Shown here: one piece after another, positions 18,662 to 28,810 of the stretch
Position numbering within the stretch: the stretch's first letter is position 1
Layout of the letters: each line of letters opens with the position of its first letter
Source: Pseudaquabacterium pictum
Lineage (GTDB): Bacteria; Pseudomonadota; Gammaproteobacteria; Burkholderiales; Burkholderiaceae_C
NCBI RefSeq assembly: GCF_005403045.1
Contig: NZ_BJCL01000002.1
Location: 372,001-436,000 of the forward strand
Length of the DNA stretch: 64,000 bases
Reading direction: 5' to 3'
The notes under the pieces: generated by a model
The model's database searches: none
What the model saw: only the letters and a program-made list of their open reading frames with translations
What the model was told of the DNA's origin: nothing
Made by a program: the position numbers and the translations under genes

Positions 18662-19963
18662 ATGACCGATTCCAACCCGCAGCAGCCCGTTGGCAGCACC
18701 CGCCGCCAGCTGTTGCAGGCCGGCGCCGCCACCGGCCTGGCCGCCTTCCCGATGATCGGGCGCACCCAGGGCAACACCCTGCGCATCGGCGTGGTCAGCC
18801 CGCGCTCGGGGCCGCTGGCGCTGTTCGGCGAAGGCGATGGCTTCGTGCTCGACCAGGTGCGCCGGCACAGCAGCTCGGTGGAGGCCGGCGGCAAGCGCTG
18901 GACGCTGGAGTTCATCGCCAAGGACACCCAGAGCAACCCAGTGCGCGCCGCGGCCATGGCCAAGGAACTGGTCAATGCCGACAAGGTGGACTTCGTGCTG
19001 TCGACCTCCACGCCGGAGACGGTGAACCCGGTGGCCGATGCCTGCGAAGCCGCCGGCGTGCCGGCGCTGTCGACCACCAGCCCCTGGGAGGCCTTCTACT
19101 TCGGCCGCGGTGCCAAGCCGGGCGAGCCCTCGCCGTTCAAGTGGACGTACCACTTCTGCTTCGGCGTGGGCAATTTCGCCAAGCTCTACACCGACCAGTG
19201 GAGCAAGGTGACCACCAACAAGAAGGTGGGCATGCTGCTGCCCGCCGATGCCGACGGCAACGCCATCCGCGGCCTGCTGATCCCGGCGCTGCAGAAGGCC
19301 GGCTACAGCGTCTTCGACGCCGGTCCGTACCAGAACGGCCTGACCGACTTCTCGGCCCAGATCGCCGCCTTCCGCAAGGAGGGCATCGAGATCTTCAACA
19401 CCTTCCCGTTCCCGCCCGACTTCGCGGTGTTCTGGCGGCAGGCGGCCCAGCGCGGCCTGGCCCAGCAGGTGAAGATCGTGCAGATGGCCAAGGCCGGCCT
19501 GTTCGCCGCCGAGCTGGACGCGCTGGGCGCACTGGGCAACGGCCTGCATGCCGGCGCCTACTGGCACCGCAGCTTCCCGTTCAAGTCGCCGGCCACCGGC
19601 CTGGGCAGCGCCCAGCTGGCCGATGCCTACGAGAAGGCCAGCGGCAAGGGCTGGAACCAGCAGATCGGCGCCACCGCATCGCTGTTCGATGCCGCGGTGG
19701 CGGCCGTGCGCGCCTGCCCCAACCCGGGCGACCGGGCCGCGCTGGCGGCCACGCTGGGCAAGCTGAAGGCCGAGACCGCCGTGGGCGACATCGACTTCAC
19801 CAGCGGCCCGGTGCCCAACTGCGCCACCACCGGCCTGGTGGGCGTGCAGTGGGTGCGCGGCCTGGGCGGCGGCAACAAGTTCGGGCTGGAGATCGTCGCC
19901 AACGCCGACCATCCCAAGGTGCCGCTGACCGGCACGATGAAGCCCTACGCGGTCAAGGCCTGA
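18662..19963 (+). CDS. ABC transporter substrate-binding protein (LivJ/HAAT family) with Tat-like signal
   Basis: This is a 433-residue periplasmic binding protein of the branched-chain amino acid type (peripla_BP_6). The leader S-T-R-R-Q-L-L-Q-A-G followed by a hydrophobic stretch is a twin-arginine signal, common in this family in betaproteobacteria. Mature features include I-G-V-V-S-P-R-S-G-P-L-A-L-F-G and S-T-S-T-P-E-T-V-N-P. A GGAGA lies eight bases before the ATG. Its position inside an aromatic alcohol/aldehyde oxidation operon suggests it captures a phenolic compound rather than leucine. Several HAAT importers are known to carry aromatic acids. Confidence 0.9.
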   Translation: MTDSNPQQPVGSTRRQLLQAGAATGLAAFPMIGRTQGNTLRIGVVSPRSGPLALFGEGDGFVLDQVRRHSSSVEAGGKRWTLEFIAKDTQSNPVRAAAMAKELVNADKVDFVLSTSTPETVNPVADACEAAGVPALSTTSPWEAFYFGRGAKPGEPSPFKWTYHFCFGVGNFAKLYTDQWSKVTTNKKVGMLLPADADGNAIRGLLIPALQKAGYSVFDAGPYQNGLTDFSAQIAAFRKEGIEIFNTFPFPPDFAVFWRQAAQRGLAQQVKIVQMAKAGLFAAELDALGALGNGLHAGAYWHRSFPFKSPATGLGSAQLADAYEKASGKGWNQQIGATASLFDAAVAAVRACPNPGDRAALAATLGKLKAETAVGDIDFTSGPVPNCATTGLVGVQWVRGLGGGNKFGLEIVANADHPKVPLTGTMKPYAVKA

Positions 19964-19983
19964 CGGCCACGGCACGGCACGCC

Positions 19984-21454
<1,471 letters not shown>

Positions 21455-21458
<4 letters not shown>

Positions 21459-22393
21459 TCGACGCCATCGTGCAAGGGGTGCTGCTGGGCGGCTACTACG
21501 CCGTGCTGGCCGCCGGGCTGTCGCTGATGTTCGGCGTCATGCGCATCATCAACCTGGCCCACGGCGACCTGGCCATCGTCGGCGCCTTCCTGGTGCTGGC
21601 GCTGGTGCAGGCCGGCCTGCCCTGGTGGGCCGCGGTGCTGGCGGCCCTGCCGCCGATGGCGCTGCTGGGCGCGCTGCTGCAGCGCTGGGTGCTGTCACGC
21701 ACCGTCAGTGCCGGCGTGCTGCTGCCGCTGCTGGTCACCTTCGGGCTGGGCGCGCTGCTGCAGAACAGCCTGTACGGCGTGTTCGGCTCCGAGGCACGGT
21801 CGCTGGCCGATGCGCTGGGCAGCCTGTCCTGGGCCAGCTGGACGCTGCCCGGTGGCCTGGTCGTCGGCCAGCTGCCGGTGCTGACGCTGCTGCTGGCGGT
21901 GATGGTGCTGGCCGGGCTGCAGGCGATGCTCAGCCACACCCGGCTGGGCCGGGCCATCCGCGCCGCCGCCAGCGACCCCGAGGCCGCCGCGCTGTGCGGC
22001 GTGGATGCCGCCCGGGTGCACCGGGCGGCCGCGGCCATCGCCGTGGCCCTGGCCGCCCTGGCCGGCAGCCTGCTGGCGGCGCGGGCCACGGTGGAGCCCT
22101 ATGCCGGGCCGCTGCTGCTGATCCAGGCCTTCGAGGCGGTGGTGATCGGCGGCATCGGCTCGCTGTGGGGCACGCTGCTGGGCGGCATCCTGCTGGGCCT
22201 GGCGCAGAGCCTGGGGGCGCTGGTGTCGCCGCAGGGCTTCCACCTGGCCGGGCACCTGCTGTTCCTGGCGGTGCTGGGGGCACGGCTGTGGCGGCAGCAC
22301 CGCCACGGCCTGGGCCTGCCGGCCTGGCCCTGGCAGCGCAGCGCGTCGAGCTCGGCCCATGGCCAGCCGGCCAAGGCGGGGGTGCAGGCATGA
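21455..22393 (+). CDS. ABC transporter permease, LivH type
   Basis: This is a 312-residue inner-membrane permease with about eight hydrophobic helices. The N-terminal G-V-L-L-G-G-Y-Y-A-V-L-A-A-G-L-S-L-M-F-G and I-I-N-L-A-H-G-D segments are strong LivH hallmarks. The cytoplasmic coupling loop is marked by A-S-D-P-E-A-A-A-L-C-G-V-D. A positively charged tail rich in Gln, His and Ser follows the last helix. It overlaps its neighbours by four bases at each end and completes the channel with the LivM-type protein. Confidence 0.92.
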
Positions 22394-23379
22394 GCGCACG
22401 ACAGGGATCCACCGCCCGCTGGGCGGCCTGCATCGCAGCCGGGCTGCTGCTGGCGTTGCTGCCGCTGGCCGCCGGCGCCAGCGTGGTGGACAAGCTCACC
22501 GGCCTGTTCATCCTGATGCTGCTGGCAGCCATGTGGGGCCTGATGGCCGGCCAGGCCGGCCTGGTCTCGGTGGGGCAGCAGGCCTTCTTCGGGCTGGGCG
22601 CCTACGTCGCGCTGCGGCTGGTGGACGGCGGCCTGCCGGCCTACCCGGCGCTGCTGGCCGGGGCCCTGGGTGCGGTGGGCGTGGCCTGGGTGCTGTCGGT
22701 CTTCCTGCTGCGGCTGAAGGACGGCGAATTCGCCATCGCCACCTGGGTGGTGGCCGAGGTGATCCGCATCCTGGTGATGCTGGACCCGCTGGTGCAGGGC
22801 GAGACCGGCACCTCGCTGATCGCGCTGAACGCGGTCGAGCCTGTCCTGCGCCGCAACATCGGCTACTGGTTCGCGCTGGGCGCGCTGGCGGCCATGCTGC
22901 TGGCGGTGTGGTGGCTGCTGCGCAGCCCGGTGGGCACGGCCACCCGCGCCCTGGGCGACGACGACGAGGCCGCCGCAGCCCTGGGCGTGCGGGTGATGCC
23001 GACGCGGCGCGCCATCTACCTGCTGGGCGCCTTCGGCTGCGCGCTGGCCGGCGTGGCCTGGCTGGCCAGCGCCATCACCTTCCTGCCGCGCACCAACTTC
23101 GGCGTGCAGTGGTCGGTGCTGATGCTGTTCATGGTGCTGGTGGGCGGCCTGCGCAGCATGGCCGGCCCGCTGGTCGGCGCGCTGCTGCTGTTCGGCCTGC
23201 AGGAAATCGTGGGCCACCTCGGCGCCTGGTACCTGGCCGGCCTGGGCGGCGTGGCCGCCGCCTGCGCGCTGTGGCTGCCGCAAGGCCTGGTGGGCCTGTG
23301 GCAGCAGCGCCAGGCCCGCACCGCAACGGAACGCCCTTCCCTTCCATCCCCCCCCACCCCCAGGAGAACCACCCCATGA
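22390..23379 (+). CDS. ABC transporter permease, LivM type
   Basis: This is a 329-residue second permease of the importer with eight or nine predicted membrane helices. The G-L-V-S-V-G-Q-Q-A-F-F-G-L-G-A-Y motif and the coupling loop R-A-L-G-D-D-D-E-A-A-A-A-L-G-V are typical of LivM. The C-terminal 25 residues are proline/arginine rich and partly encoded by the Shine-Dalgarno region of the next gene (AGGAGAA near 23362). Its stop overlaps the SDR start by four bases, tying the enzyme to the transporter. Confidence 0.9.
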   Translation: MSARQGSTARWAACIAAGLLLALLPLAAGASVVDKLTGLFILMLLAAMWGLMAGQAGLVSVGQQAFFGLGAYVALRLVDGGLPAYPALLAGALGAVGVAWVLSVFLLRLKDGEFAIATWVVAEVIRILVMLDPLVQGETGTSLIALNAVEPVLRRNIGYWFALGALAAMLLAVWWLLRSPVGTATRALGDDDEAAAALGVRVMPTRRAIYLLGAFGCALAGVAWLASAITFLPRTNFGVQWSVLMLFMVLVGGLRSMAGPLVGALLLFGLQEIVGHLGAWYLAGLGGVAAACALWLPQGLVGLWQQRQARTATERPSLPSPPTPRRTTP

Positions 23380-24143
23380 CCGTGCAAGGCAAGACCATCG
23401 TGATCACCGGCGTCAGCTCGGGCATCGGCGCCGACACCGCGCGGCTGCTGCGCAGCCAGGGCGCGCAGGTGATCGGCATCGACCGCAACGACCCGATGCT
23501 GACGTTGGACGGCTTCGTCAAGGCCGACCTGTCGGAGCAGGCGGCCATCGACGCGGCCATCCGCCAGCTGCCCGAGCGGGTGGATGCGCTGTGCAACATC
23601 GCCGGCGTGCCCGGCACCGCGCCGGCCGATGCGGTGGCCCGCGTCAACTACCTGGGCGTGCGCCACCTGGCGCTGCAGCTGGCCGAGCGCATGCCGGCGG
23701 GCGGCAGCATCGTCAACATCGCGTCCATCCTGGGCGCCGAGTGGCCGGCGCGGCTGGACGTGCACAAGGCGCTGGCCGAGACGCCGTCGTTCGAGGCCGG
23801 CCTGGCCTGGCTGGCCCGCCAGCCGGTGGCGCAGGCCACCTGCTACCAGTACTTCAAGGAAGCGCTGATCGTCTGGACCATCACCCAGTCGCAGAAACTG
23901 TTCCTGTCCAAGGGTGTGCGCATGAACTGCGTGGCGCCGGGCCCGGTGTTCACGCCCATCCTGGGCGACTTCGTGCAGATGCTGGGCCAGGAGCGTGTGC
24001 AGAAGGACGCCCACCGCATGAAGCGCCCGGCGTTCAGCGACGAGGTGGCGCCTGTGGTGGCCTTCCTGTGCAGCGATGCATCACGCTGGGTGAGCGGCAT
24101 CAACCTGCCGGTGGACGGCGGGCTGGCCTCGACCTACCTCTGA
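23376..24143 (+). CDS. calA: Coniferyl alcohol dehydrogenase-like SDR
   Basis: This is a 255-residue short-chain dehydrogenase with the nucleotide-binding T-G-V-S-S-G-I-G, catalytic Ser117 and Tyr157/Lys161 (Y-Q-Y-F-K). Long stretches, including N-I-A-G-V-P-G-T, L-G-A-E-W-P-A-R, C-Y-Q-Y-F-K-E-A-L-I-V-W and P-V-D-G-G-L-A-S-T-Y, match my memory of CalA from Pseudomonas sp. HR199, which oxidises coniferyl alcohol to coniferaldehyde. This is the last gene of the sigma-54 operon, and its product would feed the XylC-like dehydrogenase encoded at the front. The 3' end overlaps the convergent dehydratase gene by ten bases. Confidence 0.82.
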   Translation: MTVQGKTIVITGVSSGIGADTARLLRSQGAQVIGIDRNDPMLTLDGFVKADLSEQAAIDAAIRQLPERVDALCNIAGVPGTAPADAVARVNYLGVRHLALQLAERMPAGGSIVNIASILGAEWPARLDVHKALAETPSFEAGLAWLARQPVAQATCYQYFKEALIVWTITQSQKLFLSKGVRMNCVAPGPVFTPILGDFVQMLGQERVQKDAHRMKRPAFSDEVAPVVAFLCSDASRWVSGINLPVDGGLASTYL

Positions 24144-25084
24144 ACCAGGGTCGCCGGGTCGACGTTGGCGCCGCACAGCACCAGCGCCACGGGCTCGTCG
24201 GCCCGTGGCCGCACCAGCCCGGCGCGCAGGGCCGCCAGGCCCAGCGCCGCGGCCGGCTCCACCGCCAGCCGCAGTTCACGCCACAGCAGGTGCTGCGCCG
24301 CCAGGATATCGGCGTCGGCCACCAGGTGCACAGCAGCCACCTGCTGCTGGCAGAGGGGCCAGGCGATGCTGCCGATGCGGCGCGCACCCAGCGCATCGGC
24401 CGCCACGCCGCCGACGTCCACATCGACCGGGCGCCCGGCGGCCCGGGCCGCATGCAGGGTCGGCGAACCCACCGGCTCCAGCGCCTCGACCCGCACCCGC
24501 CCGGCCCACCAGGCCGCGATGCCACCGATCAGGCCGCCGCCGCCCACGCTGACCAGCACGCGGCCGGGCAGGCCGGCATCGGCCTCGATCTCGGCCGCCA
24601 GCGTGCCGGCGCCGGCCACCACCTCGGCCTGGTCGTAGGCATGCATCAGCAGCGCGCCGGTCTCCTGCTGGCGCTGCAGGCAGGCGGCCAGGGCGTCGGC
24701 ATAGGCGGCGCCACCGACGACCACCCGTGCGCCCAGCGCCGCCAGCGCCTCCCGCTTGGCCGGGCTGGTCATCTCGGGGATGAACACCTCGCAGGCTACG
24801 CCGAGCGCACGCGCGGCCGTCGCCACCGCAATGCCGGCATTGCCGCCCGAGGCCACCACCACCCCGGCGGCCGGCAGCGGCTGCGCCAGCATGCGGTTGA
24901 ACATGCCGCGCGCCTTGAAGCTGCCGCTGCGCTGCAGGTGTTCCAGCTTCAGCCACAGCTCGGCGCAATCGACGCCGAGCGCCGCGCCGGGCAGGCGCAG
25001 CAGCGGCGTGCGGCGCACATGGCCGGCGATGCGCGCGGCAGCGGCGTGGATGGACGGTGCATCGACTTGGGGGCTGGCTGTCAT
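24134..25084 (-). CDS. PLP-dependent threonine/serine dehydratase family protein
   Basis: This is a 316-residue fold-type II PLP enzyme. The Schiff-base lysine is Lys57 in S-G-S-F-K-A-R-G, substrate-loop S-G-G-N-A-G-I-A and the phosphate-binding glycine run S-V-G-G-G-G-L-I-G-G follow. It lacks the C-terminal ACT-type regulatory domain of biosynthetic IlvA, so it belongs with catabolic serine/threonine dehydratases or racemase-like relatives. It is convergent with the CalA-like gene (10-base overlap). It is divergent from argE with only 31 bases between start codons. Confidence 0.85.
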   Translation of the reverse strand: MTASPQVDAPSIHAAAARIAGHVRRTPLLRLPGAALGVDCAELWLKLEHLQRSGSFKARGMFNRMLAQPLPAAGVVVASGGNAGIAVATAARALGVACEVFIPEMTSPAKREALAALGARVVVGGAAYADALAACLQRQQETGALLMHAYDQAEVVAGAGTLAAEIEADAGLPGRVLVSVGGGGLIGGIAAWWAGRVRVEALEPVGSPTLHAARAAGRPVDVDVGGVAADALGARRIGSIAWPLCQQQVAAVHLVADADILAAQHLLWRELRLAVEPAAALGLAALRAGLVRPRADEPVALVLCGANVDPATLVQR

Positions 25085-25092
25085 GGCGCGGC

Positions 25093-25098
25093 ATCGTA
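25093..25098 (-). promoter_or_regulatory. -10-like element TACGAT for the dehydratase gene
   Basis: On the minus strand TACGAT ends eight bases before the ATG at 25084. It overlaps the left arm of the palindrome GTAGC-C-GCTAC (25096-25106), whose right arm carries the -10 of argE, so the two promoters are interlocked. Confidence 0.5.
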
Positions 25099-25103
25099 GC
25101 CGC

Positions 25104-25109
25104 TACAGT
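25104..25109 (+). promoter_or_regulatory. -10-like element TACAGT for argE
   Basis: TACAGT ends six bases before the argE ATG at 25116. There is no room for a Shine-Dalgarno, so the message would be leaderless or nearly so. Together with the minus-strand element at 25093 it forms a face-to-face promoter pair within 31 bases. Confidence 0.5.
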
Positions 25110-25115
25110 CGCCCG

Positions 25116-26303
25116 ATGACCGCAGCAACCACCCCGTCCGCCGCCGGCCTGGCCTGGGCGCAGCGCCTGGTGCGCTTCAACACCATCAGCCGCGAGTCCA
25201 ACCTGCCGCTGATCGAGTGCATCGCCGACCACCTGCGCACGCTGGGCGTGCCGCTGCGGCTGAGCTGGGACGACAGCCGGCGCAAGGCCAACCTGTTCGC
25301 CACGCTGGGCGAAGGCAAGCCGGGCGGCGTGATCCTCTCCGGCCACACCGACACCGTGCCCTGGGACGGCCAGGCCTGGACCGTCGACCCGCTGGGCGCC
25401 GACCTGCGCACGGTGGCCGGCGAGCCGCGCCTGTACGGCCGCGGCAGCGCCGACATGAAGGGCTTCATCGGCTTGGTGGTGGCGCAGACACAGGCCTTCC
25501 TGGACGCCGACCTGCCCCACGCCCTGCACTACGCCTTCAGCTACGACGAGGAAGTGGGCTGCTTCGGCGCCCAGACGCTGCTGGCCGATCTGGCCGAGGC
25601 GGGCCTGCCCAAGGCGGCGCTGCCGCGGCTGTGCATCGTCGGCGAACCGACCTCGATGGTCCCGGCCATCGCCCACAAGGGCGTGGCGCGCTGGCGCTGC
25701 TGCGTGAAGGGCCGCGCCGCGCATTCATCACAGACGCACATCGCGGTGAACGCCATCGAGGCGGCCGCGCGTTTGGTTGCCGGGCTGGCCGACATGGCCG
25801 ACGACTTCGCGGCGCGCGGTCCGCGCTATGCGGGCTTCGAGGTGCCGTGGACCACGGCCGCGGTGGGCGTGATCGAAGGCGGCATCGCCGACAACGTGGT
25901 GCCCGAGGACTGCCGCTTCCACTATGAATTCCGCGCCCTGCCGGGCACCGACGTGGCCGCGCTGCAGCGCCGCGTCGAAGACCATGCGGCCAGCCTGGTG
26001 CCGGCCATGCAGGCCGTCGATGCCGCCACCGGCATCCGCTTCGAGACGCTGTGCGCGGTGCCGCCGTTCCAGGCGGCCCTGGACGACCCCGCGGTGCGGC
26101 TGGCCCAGCAGCTGGCCGGCACCGACCGCACCACGCTGGTCGGCTTTGGCACCGAGGCCGGCCTGTTCCAGAGCGCCGGCATCGCCAGCGTGGTCTGCGG
26201 ACCGGGCTCGATCACCCAGGCCCACCAGGCCGATGAATACGTCAGCCTGGCCCAGCTGGCCCAGGCCGAGGCCTTCCTGCAGGCCCTGGCCCGGCACCGC
26301 TGA
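25116..26303 (+). CDS. argE: Acetylornithine deacetylase
   Basis: This is a 395-residue M20 metallopeptidase-family enzyme that releases ornithine from N-acetylornithine in arginine synthesis. The metal-binding site is visible as S-G-H-T-D-T-V (His77), G-R-G-S-A-D-M-K-G (bridging Asp), D-E-E-V-G-C and the distal His in T-Q-A-H-Q-A-D. Length and the G-E-P-T-S-M motif fit ArgE rather than DapE. No other arg gene is nearby, which is usual. Expression likely depends on the compact promoter immediately upstream. Confidence 0.92.
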   Translation: MTAATTPSAAGLAWAQRLVRFNTISRESNLPLIECIADHLRTLGVPLRLSWDDSRRKANLFATLGEGKPGGVILSGHTDTVPWDGQAWTVDPLGADLRTVAGEPRLYGRGSADMKGFIGLVVAQTQAFLDADLPHALHYAFSYDEEVGCFGAQTLLADLAEAGLPKAALPRLCIVGEPTSMVPAIAHKGVARWRCCVKGRAAHSSQTHIAVNAIEAAARLVAGLADMADDFAARGPRYAGFEVPWTTAAVGVIEGGIADNVVPEDCRFHYEFRALPGTDVAALQRRVEDHAASLVPAMQAVDAATGIRFETLCAVPPFQAALDDPAVRLAQQLAGTDRTTLVGFGTEAGLFQSAGIASVVCGPGSITQAHQADEYVSLAQLAQAEAFLQALARHR

Positions 26304-26309
26304 GCCGGG

Positions 26310-27716
26310 TCAGACGGCCAGCGGCGCGCTGGGGGCCGGTGGCAGCACCGCTTCCACCGCCGCGGCAATGGCCAGCAGGCGCCGGTCGCTGCCGGCCGGA
26401 CCGTCCAGCGCCAGGCCCACGGGCAAACCAGCCGCCAGCCCCGCCGGCAGGCTGATGCCCGGGATGCCGGCATTGCTGCCGGGATCGGTGTTGCGGATGA
26501 AGGTCAGGAAGGTGGGCTGCTGGCGGCCATTGAGCTCGACCGTCTCGTCCTCGCCGATGCGGGCCGCCGTGCGCGGCGTGGTGGGGAAGACCAGCGCCTC
26601 GATGCGGTGCTGCGCGAAGGCGTCGCGGTAGAGCGCCTGCAGCCGCTGCCGGTCCACCATGGCCTGCCGATAGACCGCCTCCGGAATGCCACCGCCGGTC
26701 AGCAGGCCGTCGACGACGCCCGCCACGTCCGGGCTGCCGACACCAGCAATCAATGCTTCCAGCGTGATGCCGCGCCCGCGGCTGGCCAGGTAGTGCCGCA
26801 TGTCGCGCACGAACTCGAACAGCGCGATCGGGAAGCCGACCGCCGATGCCACCTCCACCACGCCGGGCAGATCCATCTCCACCAGATCGGCACCGGCCTG
26901 GCGCAGCGCGGCCAGCGCCGCCTCGGCCACGGCCTGCACGCCGCTGTCGAGATCGGCCCAGAATGGTTGGCGCGGCACGCCGATGCGGATGCCCTGCAGG
27001 CCGGTGATGGCCAGCGGCGTGGCGTCGCCCGTCAGCACGCCGTCGAGCAGCGCGCAGTCGCGCACGCTGCGGGCCATCGGGCCGCCGGTGTCGCGGGTGG
27101 TCGAGATCGGCGCGATGCCCACCCCCGACACCCGCCCCACGGTCGGGCGCAGACCGACCACGCCGCACAAGGCCGACGGCACGCGCACCGATCCACCGGT
27201 GTCGGTGCCGATGGCCGCAGGCACCAGGCGCGCCGCCACCACCGCGCCGGAGCCGCCGCTGCTGCCGCCGGCGATGCGCTGCAGGTCCCAGGGGTTGTGC
27301 ACCGCGCCCGACACCGCGTTGTTGCTGGTGATGCCGAAGGCCAGCTCGTGCAGGCCGGTCTTGCCGGTGATCAGCGCCCCGGCGGCACGCAGGCGCAGCA
27401 CCAGGTCCGCATCGGCCGACACCGGCTGGCCACGCAGGGCCGCGGTGCCGGCATCACAGGGAAAGCCCAAGACATCGACGTTGTCCTTCACCGCGATGGG
27501 GATGCCGAGCAGCGGCAGACGCTCACCCGCCGCGATCCGCGCATCCGCCTGCAGCGCCTGGGCGCGCAAGGCCGCCGCGTCGAAGCGGGTGTAGGCATTC
27601 AGCGCGCCGGCAGCTTCGGTGCGGGCGATCAGGGCATCGACCAGCGCGGCGCAGGACAGCGCGCGGCTGTCGAGCAGTTCGCGCAGGGCGGTGATCGGCA
27701 GGTCGGCAGCGTGCAT
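26310..27716 (-). CDS. Amidase signature family hydrolase
   Basis: This is a 468-residue serine hydrolase with the Ser-cisSer-Lys triad intact: Lys77 (A-V-K-D-N), Ser152 (A-G-G-S-S-G-G) and nucleophile Ser176 (T-D-T-G-G-S-V). It resembles indoleacetamide/mandelamide-type amidases. It is not an obvious GatA, since no gatB or gatC is adjacent. The ATG at 27716 has AGGAG eight bases upstream and avoids a longer frame that would intrude on the divergent promoter region. It converges on argE with six bases between stops. The substrate is unknown. Confidence 0.88.
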   Translation of the reverse strand: MHAADLPITALRELLDSRALSCAALVDALIARTEAAGALNAYTRFDAAALRAQALQADARIAAGERLPLLGIPIAVKDNVDVLGFPCDAGTAALRGQPVSADADLVLRLRAAGALITGKTGLHELAFGITSNNAVSGAVHNPWDLQRIAGGSSGGSGAVVAARLVPAAIGTDTGGSVRVPSALCGVVGLRPTVGRVSGVGIAPISTTRDTGGPMARSVRDCALLDGVLTGDATPLAITGLQGIRIGVPRQPFWADLDSGVQAVAEAALAALRQAGADLVEMDLPGVVEVASAVGFPIALFEFVRDMRHYLASRGRGITLEALIAGVGSPDVAGVVDGLLTGGGIPEAVYRQAMVDRQRLQALYRDAFAQHRIEALVFPTTPRTAARIGEDETVELNGRQQPTFLTFIRNTDPGSNAGIPGISLPAGLAAGLPVGLALDGPAGSDRRLLAIAAAVEAVLPPAPSAPLAV

Positions 27717-27883
27717 GGGGAACTCCTGGTCAGTGGTGACCCGCAGCTTAGACGCCATCGGCTGCCAACGCACCTGCGGCTGCGGCCAGGGCCTGCCAAG
27801 GCGGCTTGTGAAGGCCGGGCCGCTACCATGCGGGCCCGCCCTGACGCACCGACAGACGCCTCCACAGACGCCCCCCACAGACG

Positions 27884-28807
27884 ATGCAAGCCCTGCTCGA
27901 CGCCATCGCCACCATGGGCCTGCCCACCGACGCCACGCGCCTGTTCCACGGCCGCGGGGGCCTGCATCCGGGCAGCGAGCACCTGGCGCTGGACTGGTAC
28001 CCGCCGGTGCTGGTGCTCACCAGCTTCCAGCCATTGGACGATGCCGCGCTGACGCAGTTGCACGGCGCCCTGGCCGCCCGCTGGCAGCAGCTGGCGCCGG
28101 ACACGCCACTGGCCTGGGTCTACCAGCAACGCGGCACCGGCAAGGCCACCACCCAGCTGATGGCCGGCAGCGTGCCCGAGCCGCATGTGGTGACCGAAGG
28201 CGGCGCCCGCTACGGCGTGCATGTGCTGCGCGGCCAGAACCACGGCCTGTTCCTGGACATGGCCGCCGGCCGCCGCTGGCTGCAGACCTGGGCCGCCGGC
28301 CGGCCGGGGCTCAAGATGCTGAACCTGTTCGCCTACACCTGCGCCTTCTCGGTGGTGGCGCGGCTGGCCGGCGTGCAGCAGGTGGTGAACGTGGACATGG
28401 CCGCCGGCGCGCTGGCCACCGGCCAGCAGAACCACCGGCTCAACGGCATCACCAGCGGCGCCAGCTTCCTGCCGCACGATGTGTTCAACAGCTGGGGCAA
28501 GCTGGGCCGCAGCGGGCCGTACGACCTGGTGGTGCTCGACCCACCCAGCTTCCAGAAGGGCAGCTTCGTCGCCACCAAGGACTACCCCCGCCTGCTGCGC
28601 CGCCTGCCCGGCCTGCTGGTGCCGGGCGGCCACGCGCTGCTGTGCCTGAACGCGCCCGAACTGGGCGAAGGCTTCCTGCGCGATGCCCTGGCCACCGAAG
28701 CGCCCGGCCTGCAGGTCATCGAACGCCTGGCCAACCCGCCGGCCTTTGCCGACGCATCGCCCGACCGGGCGCTGAAGGTGCTGGTGGTGCGGTCGCCGGA
28801 CGCCTGA
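27884..28807 (+). CDS. Class I SAM-dependent rRNA methyltransferase, RlmI-like
   Basis: This is a 307-residue methyltransferase. Motif I reads L-N-L-F-A-Y-T-C-A-F-S and motif IV L-D-P-P-S-F, the pattern of RlmI/RlmK enzymes that methylate 23S rRNA. The usual N-terminal PUA domain of RlmI is absent and is replaced by about 100 residues of different sequence. It lies three bases from the convergent fahA stop. The precise RNA target is not deducible. Confidence 0.82.
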   Translation: MQALLDAIATMGLPTDATRLFHGRGGLHPGSEHLALDWYPPVLVLTSFQPLDDAALTQLHGALAARWQQLAPDTPLAWVYQQRGTGKATTQLMAGSVPEPHVVTEGGARYGVHVLRGQNHGLFLDMAAGRRWLQTWAAGRPGLKMLNLFAYTCAFSVVARLAGVQQVVNVDMAAGALATGQQNHRLNGITSGASFLPHDVFNSWGKLGRSGPYDLVVLDPPSFQKGSFVATKDYPRLLRRLPGLLVPGGHALLCLNAPELGEGFLRDALATEAPGLQVIERLANPPAFADASPDRALKVLVVRSPDA

Positions 28808-28810
28808 CCC

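Noticed and set aside
26310..27716. Amidase gene as gatA
   Set aside because: No gatB or gatC neighbours, and the overall pattern is closer to stand-alone amidases.
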